Positions 1 through 12,177 of a DNA stretch of 64,000 bases are shown in pieces (within the stretch, counting starts at the first letter, position 1; every line of letters begins with the position of its first letter). Both the position numbers and the translations under genes were made by a program. The DNA comes from Aquilaria yunnanensis (taxonomy: Eukaryota > Streptophyta > Magnoliopsida > Malvales > Thymelaeaceae). The stretch lies in the NCBI GenBank assembly GCA_039654915.1, contig CM077600.1, positions 34,915,992 through 34,979,991 on the forward strand, given 5' to 3'. Below the pieces are notes generated by a model, which was given only the letters and a program-made list of their open reading frames with translations, had not been told where the DNA came from and ran no database searches.

Positions 1-2050
1 ATCTTAATTCTTAGCTAACGGAGATATTGGAAAAATGATTCAGTACAATTATCACAAGGTTTGTGTTCCTTTTCCTATGATACTTTCTCATCATAATTTT
101 CATGTAAGGATACATTTGATTCAATAATTTTAAAAATATCTTACATTTGGTTCAATAATTTTAAAAATATCTTAAAAGTAAGATTTTGAGAAAATAAGGA
201 TATATAAAAGTAAAATTTTGACCTTTCGATAGTTGTTCATATCTCATGAAGGATGAAGTAAGTAAATTTTTTTATTTTTCATAAAAAAAATATGTTTAAT
301 AAAGGAATTTTGTCACTTTCTTTAAACTTTCAGCACAATCACTAAAATATCATTTTTCAAACTTTAGTGACATATTGTATGATTTATAAAATTTTTGGGA
401 TTATCTTATGTATATTTTTAAGAGGTCATGAACCAACTTTTTTTTGGGACTTTATTAAAATTTTTAAAAATTTTTAGCTATCAAACTAAAAACATTTGAA
501 AAAGGCTTCCTTAAAATTTTCCAAAACATATATACTTTATGGATTCTTAATATATTGAACTTAAAACTGGAAGAATTAATCCTACAAAATTTTCAAAGAT
601 AAAGAATTTGTGAATTGTGAGAATATTAATGATTTAAACTTTTTAAATGTTACCAAACACAATTATTCCTTCAAGTTTGTTCATAGTTTTATTGTGATTG
701 AATTTTTAATTTTCTTTTGTAGGTCTATATTTTTTCAAATACATGTGCTCGATCTAAACTTTTTTTGTCTGTTAATCCATATGAAAAAAATGTGTGTGTG
801 TGTGTGTTTTTCATGTTTCCATTTTCTAATCTTTGGTCTTATATTAAAAAACATGTTATGTTTTTACTATCTTTCTTTTATAGATTTATTATATATTAAA
901 GATATCACAATTTGAAGGTTTTTACAAAATTTAATAGTGCTAAGAGACAGGAAAACATAACCAGTTTCTTTAAAATCCAAATCAATCACAACGTTAATTT
1001 TTTTTTCTTAAAATATAATTTTGGTTTTATCTTTTCTGATCGCATGCTAACACTTTTTGTGTATGATGTTTTGAGAAAAATGATTCATTTTAGAGTTATA
1101 ACTGAAGATGATGATATATCTGTTTGAATTGTTGTTATTTAAAACTTAAATGTTTGACATAAATAAATAAATTTATTGGTGATACTCAGTATCAAGCTAT
1201 AATAATTTGATACTTTTTAAGCTATTGGTTTGATTGTATATTTTTATAATAATATTCCTATAATATTTAAATATTTATTATTTTACAAAAATTAATACAA
1301 TTTGTAATCTCGTAGCAATATCAAGTATGTAAACTAGTTACATTTAATAAATAAGCATTATAAATATAAGTGTGGGTCATTTTCCACTTGTTTTTTATGC
1401 ATTGTATTCTTCCTATCTTTTCTGTACCTCCAATCAAGTTTGGATTCTAATCCAAGCATAGCCAGTTGATTTATTGGCAGCTTTATTTCACCCAATTTCA
1501 CCCAATCACTTACCTTCATCTTTTTTTTTGTACCATTTCTTCTCCATTCTTCTCCTTCATAAAACTCATTTATCGCTTTTTACAAGGGCATTGTTCAGTT
1601 CTTCTGGTACTTTACAGCGGATAAATTTGGGTGATCAAATTTTTGTGTTAGTAGGACAAATGGAGGCTGGAGGGTGAAAAATGTAAAGTATTTTGATTAG
1701 GTGATTTTGAATAATAGATTGGATGATAATGTTAAATATTTTTTTTATTTTTTCATTGCATTAGACTTTACGTTAGTTGATCTATTATCAATAGTTTATT
1801 CACATTTTATTTGATTGGATAAACTAATACTGTTCATTCTCTATATGGACGTTGTTCCAGTTATTTATGAGTTATCTATTCCAGGTTTTTTCCAATTTAC
1901 ATGAAATGTGCAATTCAATCCAATGTTTTTCATTTCATTCAGTATTATATGAATGAGTAGTTTTTTTAATGGCCAGTTTTATATTTCTATTATTTCCTAG
2001 AGTATTATGCTGGTGTTAGTTTGTAAAATGTCGCATTTTCATTTAACCCA
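1..2050. other. AT-rich intergenic DNA, no gene seen
   Basis: I see no supportable gene. Short open frames here (for example 610-1127) are AT-driven and have no recognisable domain. Small structures present are a 31-bp direct repeat at 112-142 and 143-173 that differs at one base, and a short (TG)n run at 791-807. Confidence 0.6.
112..173. repeat. 31-bp tandem direct repeat, two units
   Basis: Two adjacent 31-bp units (112-142 and 143-173) begin ACATTTG and end AAAATATCTT. They differ at a single position (A versus G), so the tandem duplication is recent. No function is suggested. Confidence 0.85.
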
Positions 2051-2054
2051 TTTT

Positions 2055-3641
2055 TTATTAAATAAAATATTTTTTATTAGAAAAGTATAAACTATTGTAA
2101 ATTGACTTCAAACATCGGGAGCACTACCTTTATCTTTGTAGACTTATAGTTTTTATTAATCTTTAGTTTTTACCTCCTAATGAAAGTAATAAAGGGAAAA
2201 ATACAAAAGAAGAAAAGTTAATAGAATTAGAGCAAATTTTCCTAGAGATGGACCACTCACATATCACAGGCTATATATATTTATCATTTTCTGTAGCCCC
2301 ATAAATCCATCTCGCCGCGCAAAGAAAATTAGTTAAAATCCGGTTACACAGAAAAAGTATTTGAGCCCTCAAACGGCCTCACCCCTTTAGAGGAGTTCTT
2401 ATTCTCGAGCTGTGAAAAGTTCACAAGCCGATCAAGCATCACCCACTCGCTTATCCCTTGATCATCTCTTCCCCCGGGCTCACACGTACCAACTTCCAAC
2501 CTAGGCTCGCACGCTTGGTATCTCAGGCTTTTACTCCCAACACTGTCGCAGTCTCTAGGGTTTGATGTCATGAGCTGCTTAGCCATAAGGGGGGAGGAGT
2601 TCGACTGTAAGGCTGAGTATTCGTATGGCATGAGGGGCTTGGGATGAGGGGTTGGGGGGATGTGGGCGTAGTGAAGGGCGGGGTTAGGCTTGTTGTTTAA
2701 CTCGAATGGTGGTTGTTGGCGCAGAAGCTGGAGGTGGTGGCATTGGGTGTCTCTATGGTGCATAAAACTGCTGCCGCGAGCATGGCTAGTGTTTGAAGAG
2801 GTGTTCAGCTATTGGTCTGATGAGTTCATGCTAGGACCACCCTGATGATTGTCACCTCCCACCTTGAAGAGATTTTTCTTCTTGAACACACGACACACAA
2901 CCCATCCATCTTCTTGCATGCAGTATATATGAAGCAGTATATAATATAGTGAGTAATACTACACCTCTACAAAACAACATGTTAACATAACTGAAGTCTA
3001 CAAACTCATATGTCAAATCAACAATTTTTGATCGATTTGTTTAAATTCTTATATACAATTGCACTTTTGTCATCAATTCAATTCGTCTAAATCAAATTAA
3101 AGAGCTTACGTTTAAATTTTCTTGAGGATCATCACTATCTTCTAATCGATACTCATGCATGATCCAATCAGTCTATTGGCCGTAAGGGGCCTTTCCTCAG
3201 TAGAAAACAAAGGTCTTCCTCATGCCAATTTTCTTGTATGTGTTCTTTATGCATTTTTCTTGCCCTGTTGCCTTCCAAAAGCCTGCACTTTTGGCTCAAT
3301 TAGTTCTTAAGCCTGTTGGGTACTTCCTGTCTTTATGATTGAAAAAGTACCATTCATTTTATGGTGTTGACCCAATTCTACATCTCTCTTTGTATAGTCA
3401 CCTGAAAAAAAAAACAAAGAAAATGCATTAGGTCATGCTCTTCGGATTGCAAAACCTTAGCTAAGGTCAGCTGCTCACTATAGAATCTACACAAACTTAT
3501 ATGAAACTGATATTTTGATATTTAAAATCCACATAAATCTATCTATATCTACAAATATAAAGATCAATAAAATAGCGAGAATGCTGTAAGTGGATTTTAT
3601 ATTGAACTTAACTTTTTGAAAGAAAAAATATATATTCTTGG
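2055..3641. repeat. Segmental duplication block A (partner of 11890-13689)
   Basis: This stretch matches 11890-13689 along its length: an LTR-like piece (about 2055-2165), the 3' flank of the NAC gene, NAC exon 3, intron 2, exon 2 and the start of intron 1. Similarity stops near 3641 (partner about 13689), just after a shared ATTCTTGG. Block A lacks about 200 bases found in block B at about 11977-12180. The pair explains the NAC pseudogene annotated inside it. Confidence 0.85.
2293..3386 (-). pseudogene. Broken partial copy of the BEARSKIN-like NAC gene (exons 2 and 3 only)
   Basis: Reverse-strand copy of exons 2 (about 3386-3109) and 3 (about 2911-2293) of the NAC gene at 12301-16723. Exon 1, which encodes NAC subdomain A, is absent. 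Exon 2 carries in-frame TGA and TAG stops, one after the TFVFY stretch and one before TDWI. Exon 3 has a stop inside the SDQ-LNTS stretch, a 30-base in-frame deletion relative to the intact copy, and stops near the end. The exon 2 donor (GTAAGC) is still visible. It cannot encode a NAC protein. It is a duplication pseudogene rather than a processed one, because intron 2 is retained. Confidence 0.93.
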
Positions 3642-5880
3642 TTGCAACGTGTGGGTTAGAAAACCTAGTATGTGTTCATTTATATTGATGTGTACATAGA
3701 GTCACAGACATACACATGAACAAAAAAAGCCACCCAAATTTTTTGGTTGTGAATAACTTTGCTCTCTCAAAATTGGATATATACGAGAGTAAACAGACAC
3801 AAATACATACATATTTTGGATATAATATATATTTTAAAACACTTATTTATGTCATATTTATTCGTCAAAGCTTTATTGAATGTAATGTACATTTGAAAAT
3901 GTTATTTATCTCATACTACTTACAAAAAACAAAAATCATATCTTCCTCTTCATTTCTTATATCCAAATGTTGCCTTTCTTGCTTGTCTAACCTTATAAAG
4001 CATGTTGGATGAAGTCGCCTAATCTTTTATGTTATATCTAGGGTGCAAGCAAGTGGCACAATTAATTAGGTTCCCCACAGTTCTTTGTTATTGATCATGC
4101 TTGGCGTCAATCGTCAGGTCTAAGTGTGGTGGCATGACTCTGGATGGGAATTACAATGCTCCTCCAAAAGTAACATAAGGGCAGCTTTTCTCCAACTTTG
4201 CTTTTGCTCTTGAAGCTAAGCTTTTTTCCATTCAAGGGCAATAAATGCAACATCAAAGATGGCATTACAAAATAATATTATTTTTACAGATTATGTATAG
4301 GTTTTGGCAGCTTTATGAGGTAACATGGTTCTTAATGCCTTGACAGCAAGTTTAGTTCAATCCCTCATAGCTTGAATGAAAATCATGAATCCCTATGTTC
4401 TGGCGGTTATGCCTAGCCAGCATGTCCCTTCTACACATAATTTTGATACCTTTCTCCTCTCTTATTATCCTTAATAGTATAATTTTGCTTGCAAAAAAAA
4501 TATATTAGCCTCTTATTTGGAGTTTCCTTGCTCAATGTTCACACAAACTTAAACTAGTTAGACTAATACGTGGTGAAATAGGACCCCACATTATAGCGTG
4601 TTAAATTCATGGTACCATTAAATGAAAATATAGTAAATAGCGATCAATGACAATAAAAAAATTTTCATGAAATCAAATAACTGAGATTTGAATTTGACAT
4701 AGAATTAGGGCTCAATCTATATAGAATCAAATTTAGGGACCAATAAGGCAATGAGTAGGATTTAGTGACTAAGAGTGAGATTTAAGACATGAGAGAAAAA
4801 AATAAAAGTAAAAAAAAATAATTCGGTGACCAAATGAGCAAATAAAAAAACTTTGGGTACTAAGAGGTTAACCAACAGCTTAATAAAATCCAAAAAAAAT
4901 TGGGGGGGGGGGGGGAAAGTGGTCTTTCAATTTGATCTAAAATTAGGGTTCAATCTACAGACAATAAAGCTTGAGGACCAATAAGGTAAAGATTGAGATT
5001 TTAATAACTAAAAATGGGTTTAATGATTGACATACACTAAAAAAAAAACAGAAATAAGGTTTGGGAACCAAAAGAGCAAATTAAAAGGCTATAAGCACTA
5101 AGTTTTAGGACCAAAATAGCAAATGGATAAAAGTGAGGGAGTGAAATGGAAAGCATAGAAAAATCGTGTACTTAAGCGGATTTAAGCCAAACATAAGAGT
5201 GAAGCGGAAAAAATAATTAATGACACAGATCCTAAAAAAAGCAATCTTTTTATAAAAAATTACTAGATTTCAGGAAAGAGTAACTGCCTCTCAAAAAAGA
5301 TAATCATTGTCAGAAGAGTAACTACTGTTTATTAAAAATTAGAATATTGCATAATATAGGGCTTATGTATACTTAGATAAACACTTGAACAATATAATTG
5401 ATCAGTTATCACTTCCCCTTAATTGGATGCAAATCTAAGCTATGCTCATAAGTTTTCTTTCAAAAAATTATTCCCTCTTTTTTCTGATCTCATTAATGAC
5501 TATCAATCAACAGTAACTTTTCCCTTTTTATGATGATGTGCTCCTTGAGATGATGTCTTTGCCATCTAAACTTATTAAGGTAGTGATAGCCATTTAAGAG
5601 AACTAGATGCTTGAGTGTAATAAGCCAAAGTAAATGATGACTTAAAAAAAATTTGCAAATGAACTATATATCGAAGAGTTATGGTTTAATTAATTGTAAT
5701 ATAATAAAGTGTTCTAAAATACAGGGTGTATCAGTATATCCCTATCTCCACCCGTCAGATTAAAAAAACCTGATTTTTGTTTAACTAATCACTTACGCCT
5801 ACATTTTGCTTGTTTTGATAAATAGGGATTTATGTTTCGTATTTTATCATCTAGGCCCAAACTAGTCAAAGATCAAGGAG
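3642..5880. other. AT-rich intergenic DNA, no gene seen
   Basis: No gene is supportable. The open frame at 3716-4012 has no family features. The stretch contains a run of 14 G at about 4902-4915 and the diverged repeat pair annotated at 4690-5115. Confidence 0.5.
4690..5115. repeat. Diverged tandem repeat pair, ~240-bp unit
   Basis: The phrases 'attagggctcaatct', 'gaccaataaggcaa', 'gaccaaatgagcaaat' and 'ggtactaagaggtta' at about 4700-4870 recur in the same order with changes at about 4940-5110 ('attagggttcaatct', 'gaccaataaggtaa', 'aaccaaaagagcaaat', 'agcactaagtttta'). This is an old tandem duplication separated by the poly-G run. No coding potential is seen. Confidence 0.65.
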
Positions 5881-6490
5881 ATACAACCATTGAAGCCTTC
5901 AAGCTGGTTACTTCCTTAACAGAGGATATCGAGCCCAGGGATAAAAATCCATATCGAAAGGGGTTTCTGTGGGAAGGTGTTCTCAAATCAAGACCAGAGT
6001 AGAGACCCATTTGCCGGCGTCACCAAACTCCATCTGATTCTTGAGATTTCACTGTTCACTTCCTCACCTCATGCGGCTGATTCAGGGGATCCATACGGGG
6101 TTAGCGTGAACCACAGGACCATCTACTGTCCACTCCAGTGACGATGGCCTCCTCCACTACTCCATATGCCGCCACCATCCTAGTTGATTTCGCCGTCAGG
6201 CCTTCAGTTCCCGAGCCTTCATTGACTATTTTGGGATCAAAGCCTACTCTTCCGCTATTCCTCACGCTGCTACCACCACAATGATTCCACTTACAGGCCT
6301 CCAGTTCTAAAGCCTTTACTGACGGTTTCGCGAGCAAAGCCTACTCCTTTGCCAAGCAGAGAAGAACTCAAAGATCTGTTGAACAACAACAGGAAAGGTA
6401 ATGGAAATAATAGTGAAGATCAGAACACCAACCCATCTACCGAAGACGTTTCTTGGCAAGCTTGGCTTCTGGAACAAATTCTTTTAAGTA
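5880..6490 (+). other. Gene-like fragment of unknown identity, possibly captured coding sequence
   Basis: Base composition here is clearly richer in GC and less simple than the surroundings. One plus-strand frame (about 6320-6490) reads as plausible protein: a Pro/Ser-containing stretch, LPSREELKDLLNNN, an Asn/Gly-rich linker, then VSWQAWLLEQILLS. Stops interrupt it upstream, and the GCC-rich stretch at 6100-6300 is open only on the minus strand or in short frames. I do not recognise a family. It could be the relic of a real gene or an exon captured by a transposon. The function is unknown. Confidence 0.35.
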
Positions 6491-8306
6491 TGATTTAATG
6501 GTTACCTGAAACCCATTTTGTAGGCCTTTGCCCTATTTCCTCGCATTCTTAATGAAACTGTTGTATGTATAGTTGTTGTGCAATCTTTTTGGTTATAGCA
6601 AATTACATGCATAAGTCTTTTAGCCAATTTTTACCGAGGCAAAGTGTGTGGATTTGTGTGTGTGTGTGTGTTTGATGTAACTACTGTAATGTGAATAGAT
6701 ATTTCAAATTTGGCATGTTAACAGAATTGTGAGTGTTCTTGAACTCTCGACGACCATTATGACTCTCCAGGACACAGAGATCATAAAATATATTGATCGA
6801 GATTGTGAAGCACACTCATCCAAACATGCATTTTATTCTATAGGTAGTCGTCCCTTGCAAACTCTAATTAGGTTTTCTATTGTTTATCTTTCCTCCTTTT
6901 AGCTTTTGTATGCCAGTCACACCTAGAGATTTTTCTACAATTTAGGAAGCATTGAGGACCATATTTATTGTTTTTGCAAAATTGAATCCTGGTATAAGAT
7001 ATGTTCAAGGGAAGGTCGCTTGATTATGATTTCTATCACAAGGTGTTAAAGCTGTGATAGTTGTAGTACAATGTCAAATATATAGGTTTCTTATGCTGGG
7101 TGTTACCTAATTTTTATCATTTTGAATTATAAATTCAAACTTGAGTGTGCTGATTTTTCTAGCACTAGCCCTATGTGTCTAATTCTGACGGCATTTTACA
7201 GATCGTGATTTAAATATCTGGGTGATTTAATAAAATTTCATGACTGAACTATGGTAATTTCTGAAATACGTATCAATGACCATTTTTATAGGTTGTCCCA
7301 AAATTCATGATAATTTGTGTGCTTTGTATCTGTTGCTTCAAATTTAGTATGTAAATAGTTGTATTTGTCTAGCTTGTCCATCATTTTATGGATATTGATT
7401 TGCATAATCCTATGATTTTATATATTTATTTTGGTGAGGGTTAGTCTGTCGGAAAAGTTGATAAGTTGCCAAGACTTATAGTTGTTTTCCAGTTGTTAGG
7501 AAAAGAAATAACTTGTGATTTTTGAGGTGCCCTTGACCAAGGGCTATGGATATAAATGATTGTGTTTTTTTGTTTTATCTAAGAACTTTGATGCCATTGT
7601 GAACCCTAACTTACAAAGGGATTATAACTCCACTTAGATGGCTCAAATAGTTGCTTATGCTACTGCTTGTATGCATCATTCAACTAGAAGATACCAACAT
7701 ATGAGCTAGGTTCCTCTATATAAATCTTACATTATTGTCAGCATAAAATGCTGGACTCAACTATTAAATTGACTAATACAAGGCTTCAATTATGAAGACT
7801 GAAATAATTCAGTAGGTTAACTTCTTCTTTCTAAACTCTGATGAAGGAAACAATCACTCTGAGCAGGGTGTTACAAGTTGTAGATCAACGCTCACAATGC
7901 AAAACCAATGGCCTATTTTGCTATTGGAACTTGAGTGTGCCTTAGTGTTAGTCCTCTTAGATTTTTAGGACAAGACACCAGGATTTTAAGCCTGAAAAGT
8001 GATGAGAAAAACTCATATTTAGGGAATTTCAAACTATTTGTTGTTTATCATACAGTTATAAAAAGAACAAACTTGTTGTTTTTGCCAAGTGTTGTGATTT
8101 TTTAGGTGTTATTAGCCAAGGGCTATGGACATAAAGGCCTACGGTTTTTTTTCCTGATCTTAGAAGTTGCAGGTAATTCTGTTACTAGTCAATTTTGAGT
8201 CCTAGATTTTTTTTTTTACCATGACTAATTGAAAACGGTCAATATTTTTTACAGGATGAAATTTTTTTTGCTATTTTGTTTTTTTCCTTCCTTGTTAAAG
8301 CCATAA
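6491..8306. other. Intergenic DNA, no gene seen
   Basis: I find no gene, RNA gene or clear element. A (GT)n microsatellite lies at about 6655-6673. Confidence 0.45.
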
Positions 8307-8315
8307 TATTTTTAA

Positions 8316-8667
8316 GGGTAAATATCTTCAATTGCCCATAAACTATGTCCATGTTGCTTAATCGTCCCCAAACTATCATCTGTTGCACTACTCGTCGTGA
8401 AACTGTTTAATTGTTATTATTTCGTCCTACTGTCAACTAAACCGTTAAATATGGACGGAAAAGTGGTGCCATATCAGTAGCCATGTCATTTTTCCATGCC
8501 ACATCAACGGCCACATCATTTTTCTGTCCATATTTAATGGTTTAGTTAACAGTAGAACAAAATAGCAACAATTAAATAGTTTCAAGATGAGTTGTGCAAC
8601 ACATGATAGTTTGGGGATGATTAAACAACATGGGCATAGTTTAGGGACAACTGAAAAATGTTTACCC
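8316..8667. mobile_element. Mutator-type (MULE) foldback MITE with 9-bp target duplication
   Basis: A 352-bp near-palindrome with long terminal inverted repeats. The left end GGGTAAATATCTTCAATTG pairs with the right end ending in AAATGTTTACCC, and the pairing continues inward for more than 100 bases, including the matching motifs CCCAAACTATCAT and ATGATAGTTTGGG. It is flanked on both sides by the perfect 9-bp direct repeat TATTTTTAA (8307-8315 and 8668-8676). Long TIRs with a 9-bp target duplication are the hallmark of Mutator-like elements. There is no transposase, so it is non-autonomous. Confidence 0.9.
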
Positions 8668-8676
8668 TATTTTTAA

Positions 8677-9302
8677 TGTTATTCTCTTTTCTTTTGTCCA
8701 ACTTTTGTTCTTTATTTTGTTGGGCTTATTTTGATTGGATATGTTTTTAGCTGGCCTTTCTTATGTTTTATTTTTGGAAATTTTGCCTTTTTTTTATACA
8801 GTCACAACCAACTAAATTTTATCTTTTTTTGTAAAAAAAGTATAATTTTTAATAATTTTTTCATTGGGTAGGCCAAAATATATTTAACATTAATTATTAT
8901 ATGGCTAAGAAAATGTTATTATTTAATGTTTTAATGGTTTGTAATTAATGGTATACTTAATTAATATAAAATTTAGTAGAAATATATTAGTATATAAAAA
9001 ATTTATTAGAAATATATTATATATTTAAGGAAAAATATATTGGAGCTAACGTGAAATGAATATTGTGTTTGATTTGCATGATTTGTAAATTTTATTAGCC
9101 AATTAAAGCATTTGACCCATTTGTATAACAGACAAATTGAAATTATTTGAGTTCATATCAATTTTTATTGGATTGTTTAGGTTTTCTATTTATATTTGGC
9201 TACCCATATGGTTGTTCTCATGCATTCAGTTTGAAGTTTGGATTGATGCCTATTTTCGTTCAGTAAGCTAAAACATGGTGCCTCAATTTATTTTATGATT
9301 AT
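8677..9302. other. AT-rich intergenic DNA
   Basis: Low-complexity A/T sequence with imperfect local repetition around 8960-9020 ('aaatatattag' phrases). No gene is seen. Confidence 0.5.
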
Positions 9303-9482
9303 GAAAAAAAACACTAATAAACTAAAATTACTTGGAAATGTTGTTCATGGGCTAGCAATAACCAGCCCAGTTGGTACCTATGTTGCTTTTTGGTCCACCA
9401 AATTTGTGTTAATTAATCAAGAATGTTGTTGCTGGTCTTATAGATCATATAAGCAATCCAATCAGCCTAGGAAAATTGATTA
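9303..9482. repeat. Leader of the CCCTAA/minisatellite block, copy A
   Basis: About 180 bp before the CCCTAA-like array. It is nearly identical to 22245-22425, which precedes the second array. Both copies contain an open frame (copy A 9295-9483) with no recognisable domain. Small differences between the copies change residues freely, so I treat this as non-coding repeat DNA rather than a gene. Confidence 0.8.
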
Positions 9483-9624
9483 ATGGCAACTCCAAAAAAG
9501 TAAATCAAATGTCAAGTTTTTTAACAATTTTTGTAAAAAATTACACTTATCTCCTTCTTATTTTAGAAACCTCTTAAAAAATGATCATAGTTTGTTCTTG
9601 TTAATGTGGAAAAGATAGTTTGCT

Positions 9625-10320
9625 CAATCCCTAACTCTAACTTTAACTTTAATCCCTAACCCTAATTAATAACCCTAAACCTTAATCCCTATCCCAAATT
9701 CCTAAGCCTAAGCCGTAATCCCTAACCCTAATTCTTAAACCTTAATCCTTAACTTTAATTCCTAAGCCCTAATCCTTTACCTTTAACCCTAATCCCTAAC
9801 TCTAATCCTTAACCCTAAACTCTAAATGATAAACCTAAATCTTTAACCCTAATTGTAACCATAATCCATAATACCTAATCCTTATCCTTAAACCCTAATT
9901 GTAACCATAATCCCTAATACCTAATCCTTATCCTTAAACCCTAATCCCTAACTCCTAACCTTAATCCCTATCTTTAAACCCTAACACTTAACCTTAATAT
10001 CTAATTCTAGCACTAATTCCTAATCCTAGTCCTTAATCCTTAAAACCTAAAAGTGTAACCCTAACCCTAATCCTAGACCCTAAACCTAAAACTAACCATA
10101 ATCTATAAGCCTAAACCCTTGCCCCAAACTTTACACCTAAACCCCAATCTTAAATCCCTAACTCAAACCTTAAACCCTAAACTTTAAACTTTAACTTGAA
10201 AATTAAAGTGAACCCTAACACTAAACCTTAAACTCTAATTTTAAATCCTAACCTAAAATTGTAACCCTAATCTTAAGCCCTAAAATTAAATGTTAACTCT
10301 AACCTTAAATCCTAAACTTT
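9625..10320. repeat. Degenerate CCCTAA (telomere-like) repeats, copy A
   Basis: A long run of heterogeneous 5-8-bp units: CCCTAA, CCTTAA, CTCTAA, CCTAAA, AACCCTAATC. They resemble the plant telomere unit CCCTAAA but never form long perfect arrays. The run ends near 10320 and passes directly into the minisatellite. It matches 22560-23220 unit by unit, so the two arrays are duplicates and did not expand independently. Confidence 0.9.
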
Positions 10321-11645
10321 AACCAGTTTAACTAGTAACTGGTAGCACTTAACCTAAAACTCATACAACTTAACCTGAATATCATATCATATTAACCTGA
10401 ATATTATACCACTTAACCTGAATTATATACTACTTTAACCTATTCAACCGGTAACTAGTTGCACTTAAACTAAATCTCATACCATTTGACCTGAATATCA
10501 AATCATATTAACCCGAATCTCAAACTACTTAACTTGAATTAAATACTACTTAAACTGGTTCAACTGGTAACTGGTCACACTCTGCATCTCATATCATATA
10601 ACCTAATTTTTATACCACATAACCTAAATCTCATATCACATAACCTAAATCTCATATTACAAGAGCCTAAATCTCATACCACATAACCAGATTCTTACAC
10701 CACATCAACCTGAATTTCATACAACATAACCAAATTCTTATACCATATAAACCTAAATTGCATACCACATAACCAGATTCTTACACCATATGAACTTGAA
10801 TTTTATACCTTATACATACCACATCAACTTGAACTTCATACCATATAATAAGATTCTTATACGATATGAACTTGAATCTCATACAACATGAACCTAAATC
10901 TATACCACATAGCTTGATTCTTATACCATATGAACTTAAATCTTATACCATATATATACCACATGAACTTGAATCTCATACCACATAACCTGATTCTTAT
11001 ATCACATGAATCTAAATCTCATATCATATAATCAGATTCTTGTACCATATGAACCTAAATCTCATACCAAATAACCAGATTTTTATACCACATGAACCTT
11101 AATCTCTACCACATACATACCACATTAACCTAAATCTCATATCACATAACAAGATTGTTGTACCACATGAACCTAAATCTCATGCCATATGAACTTAAAT
11201 TTCATACCACATAACTTGATTTTTATACCACAATAACCCAAATCTCATACCACAAAACCTGATTCTTATACCACATGAACTTGAATCTCATACCACATAT
11301 ATATCATACAAACCTAAATCTCATACCACATAACCAGATTCTTATGCCACATGAACCTGAATATCATACTACATGAACCTGAATCTTATACCACATAACC
11401 TGATTCTTATACCACTTAAACTTGAATTATATACCACATATATATCACATAAATCTAAATCTCATTTCACATAACCATATTCTTATACCACATGAACCTA
11501 AACCTCAACCTCAACCATATATCACATAAACTTGAATTTCATACCACATAACTTGATTTTTATATCATAGGAACTTGAATCTCATACCACATGAACCTGA
11601 ATCTCATACTACATAACATGATTCCTATACCACATGAACTGAATC
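10320..11645. repeat. ~22-bp minisatellite, copy A
   Basis: A tandem array of a variable ~22-bp unit with the approximate consensus TACCACATGAACCTGAATCT plus two bases. It alternates with a shorter variant containing CACATAACCTGATTCTTA, giving a higher-order period of about 43 bp in places. The early units (10320-10560) are more diverged. It ends abruptly at about 11645, where an LTR-like element begins. The corresponding array is at 23220-24960. Confidence 0.9.
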
Positions 11646-11647
11646 TC

Positions 11648-12177
11648 TGTAATGACCCAAGTCCAGAACTGTTCAACAGAACACCTGCCTACACCTCCTC
11701 AGACTAAGTAACCTTTCTAATCAAACTACTTAGCCATTGGCCAAATAGCCTCTCAAATCTAATATCAGTCCCGATAGACGATACATGTACACAACCACTA
11801 TGCCACATCATCGTGGTCCCGAGTCAGGTCTGATACCATTTGTAACGACTCAAGTCCAAAACCGATCAACGGAACATCGGGATTAGAATAAAATAGTTTT
11901 TATTAAAAAAGTATAAACTATTATAAATTGTCTTCGAACACCAGGAGCACTACCTTTATCTTTGTAGACTTTAGTTTTTATTATCTTGATCTAAAATTCT
12001 ACAAAGTCCAATTAGCATAACTTTGTGTAAACATTCGTGAAACTAAACCATGCATGAAAGACAATTCAACATGTATAAATTGACATAAAATGCAAACCTA
12101 TTGTACAATTAGACCTTAATTTTACAGAATAATAAGTCAAACTCAAATAATTAATAGTTCAATAATAAACTTTTTCA
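11648..12177 (-). mobile_element. Truncated short LTR element (TRIM-like), minus orientation
   Basis: Two similar segments start TGTAATGACCCAAGTCC (11648) and TGTAACGACTCAAGTCC (11841). Immediately before 11841 the minus strand reads AATGGTATCAGACC, which resembles the initiator-Met-tRNA primer-binding site of plant LTR elements (TGGTATCAGAGC). On the minus strand this gives an LTR of about 340 bp (12177 to 11841), a PBS, a very short internal region of about 150 bp, and a truncated second LTR. Possible target duplications are ATCTC (11643-11647) and ATCTT (12178-12182), which match imperfectly. No coding sequence is present. The outer boundaries are inferred. Confidence 0.55.

Noticed and set aside
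610..1127. Two consecutive open frames (101 and 71 codons)
   Set aside because: Phe/Ile/Leu-rich translation of AT-rich DNA including a (TG)n tract, with no domain or gene context.
9625..10320. A true telomere end
   Set aside because: Units are degenerate and irregular, flanked by unrelated DNA on both sides, and duplicated elsewhere in the window.
10320..11645. Regularly spaced ~22-bp repeats that could suggest a CRISPR array
   Set aside because: Units are contiguous variants without unique spacers, and the sequence is clearly plant nuclear. It is a minisatellite.
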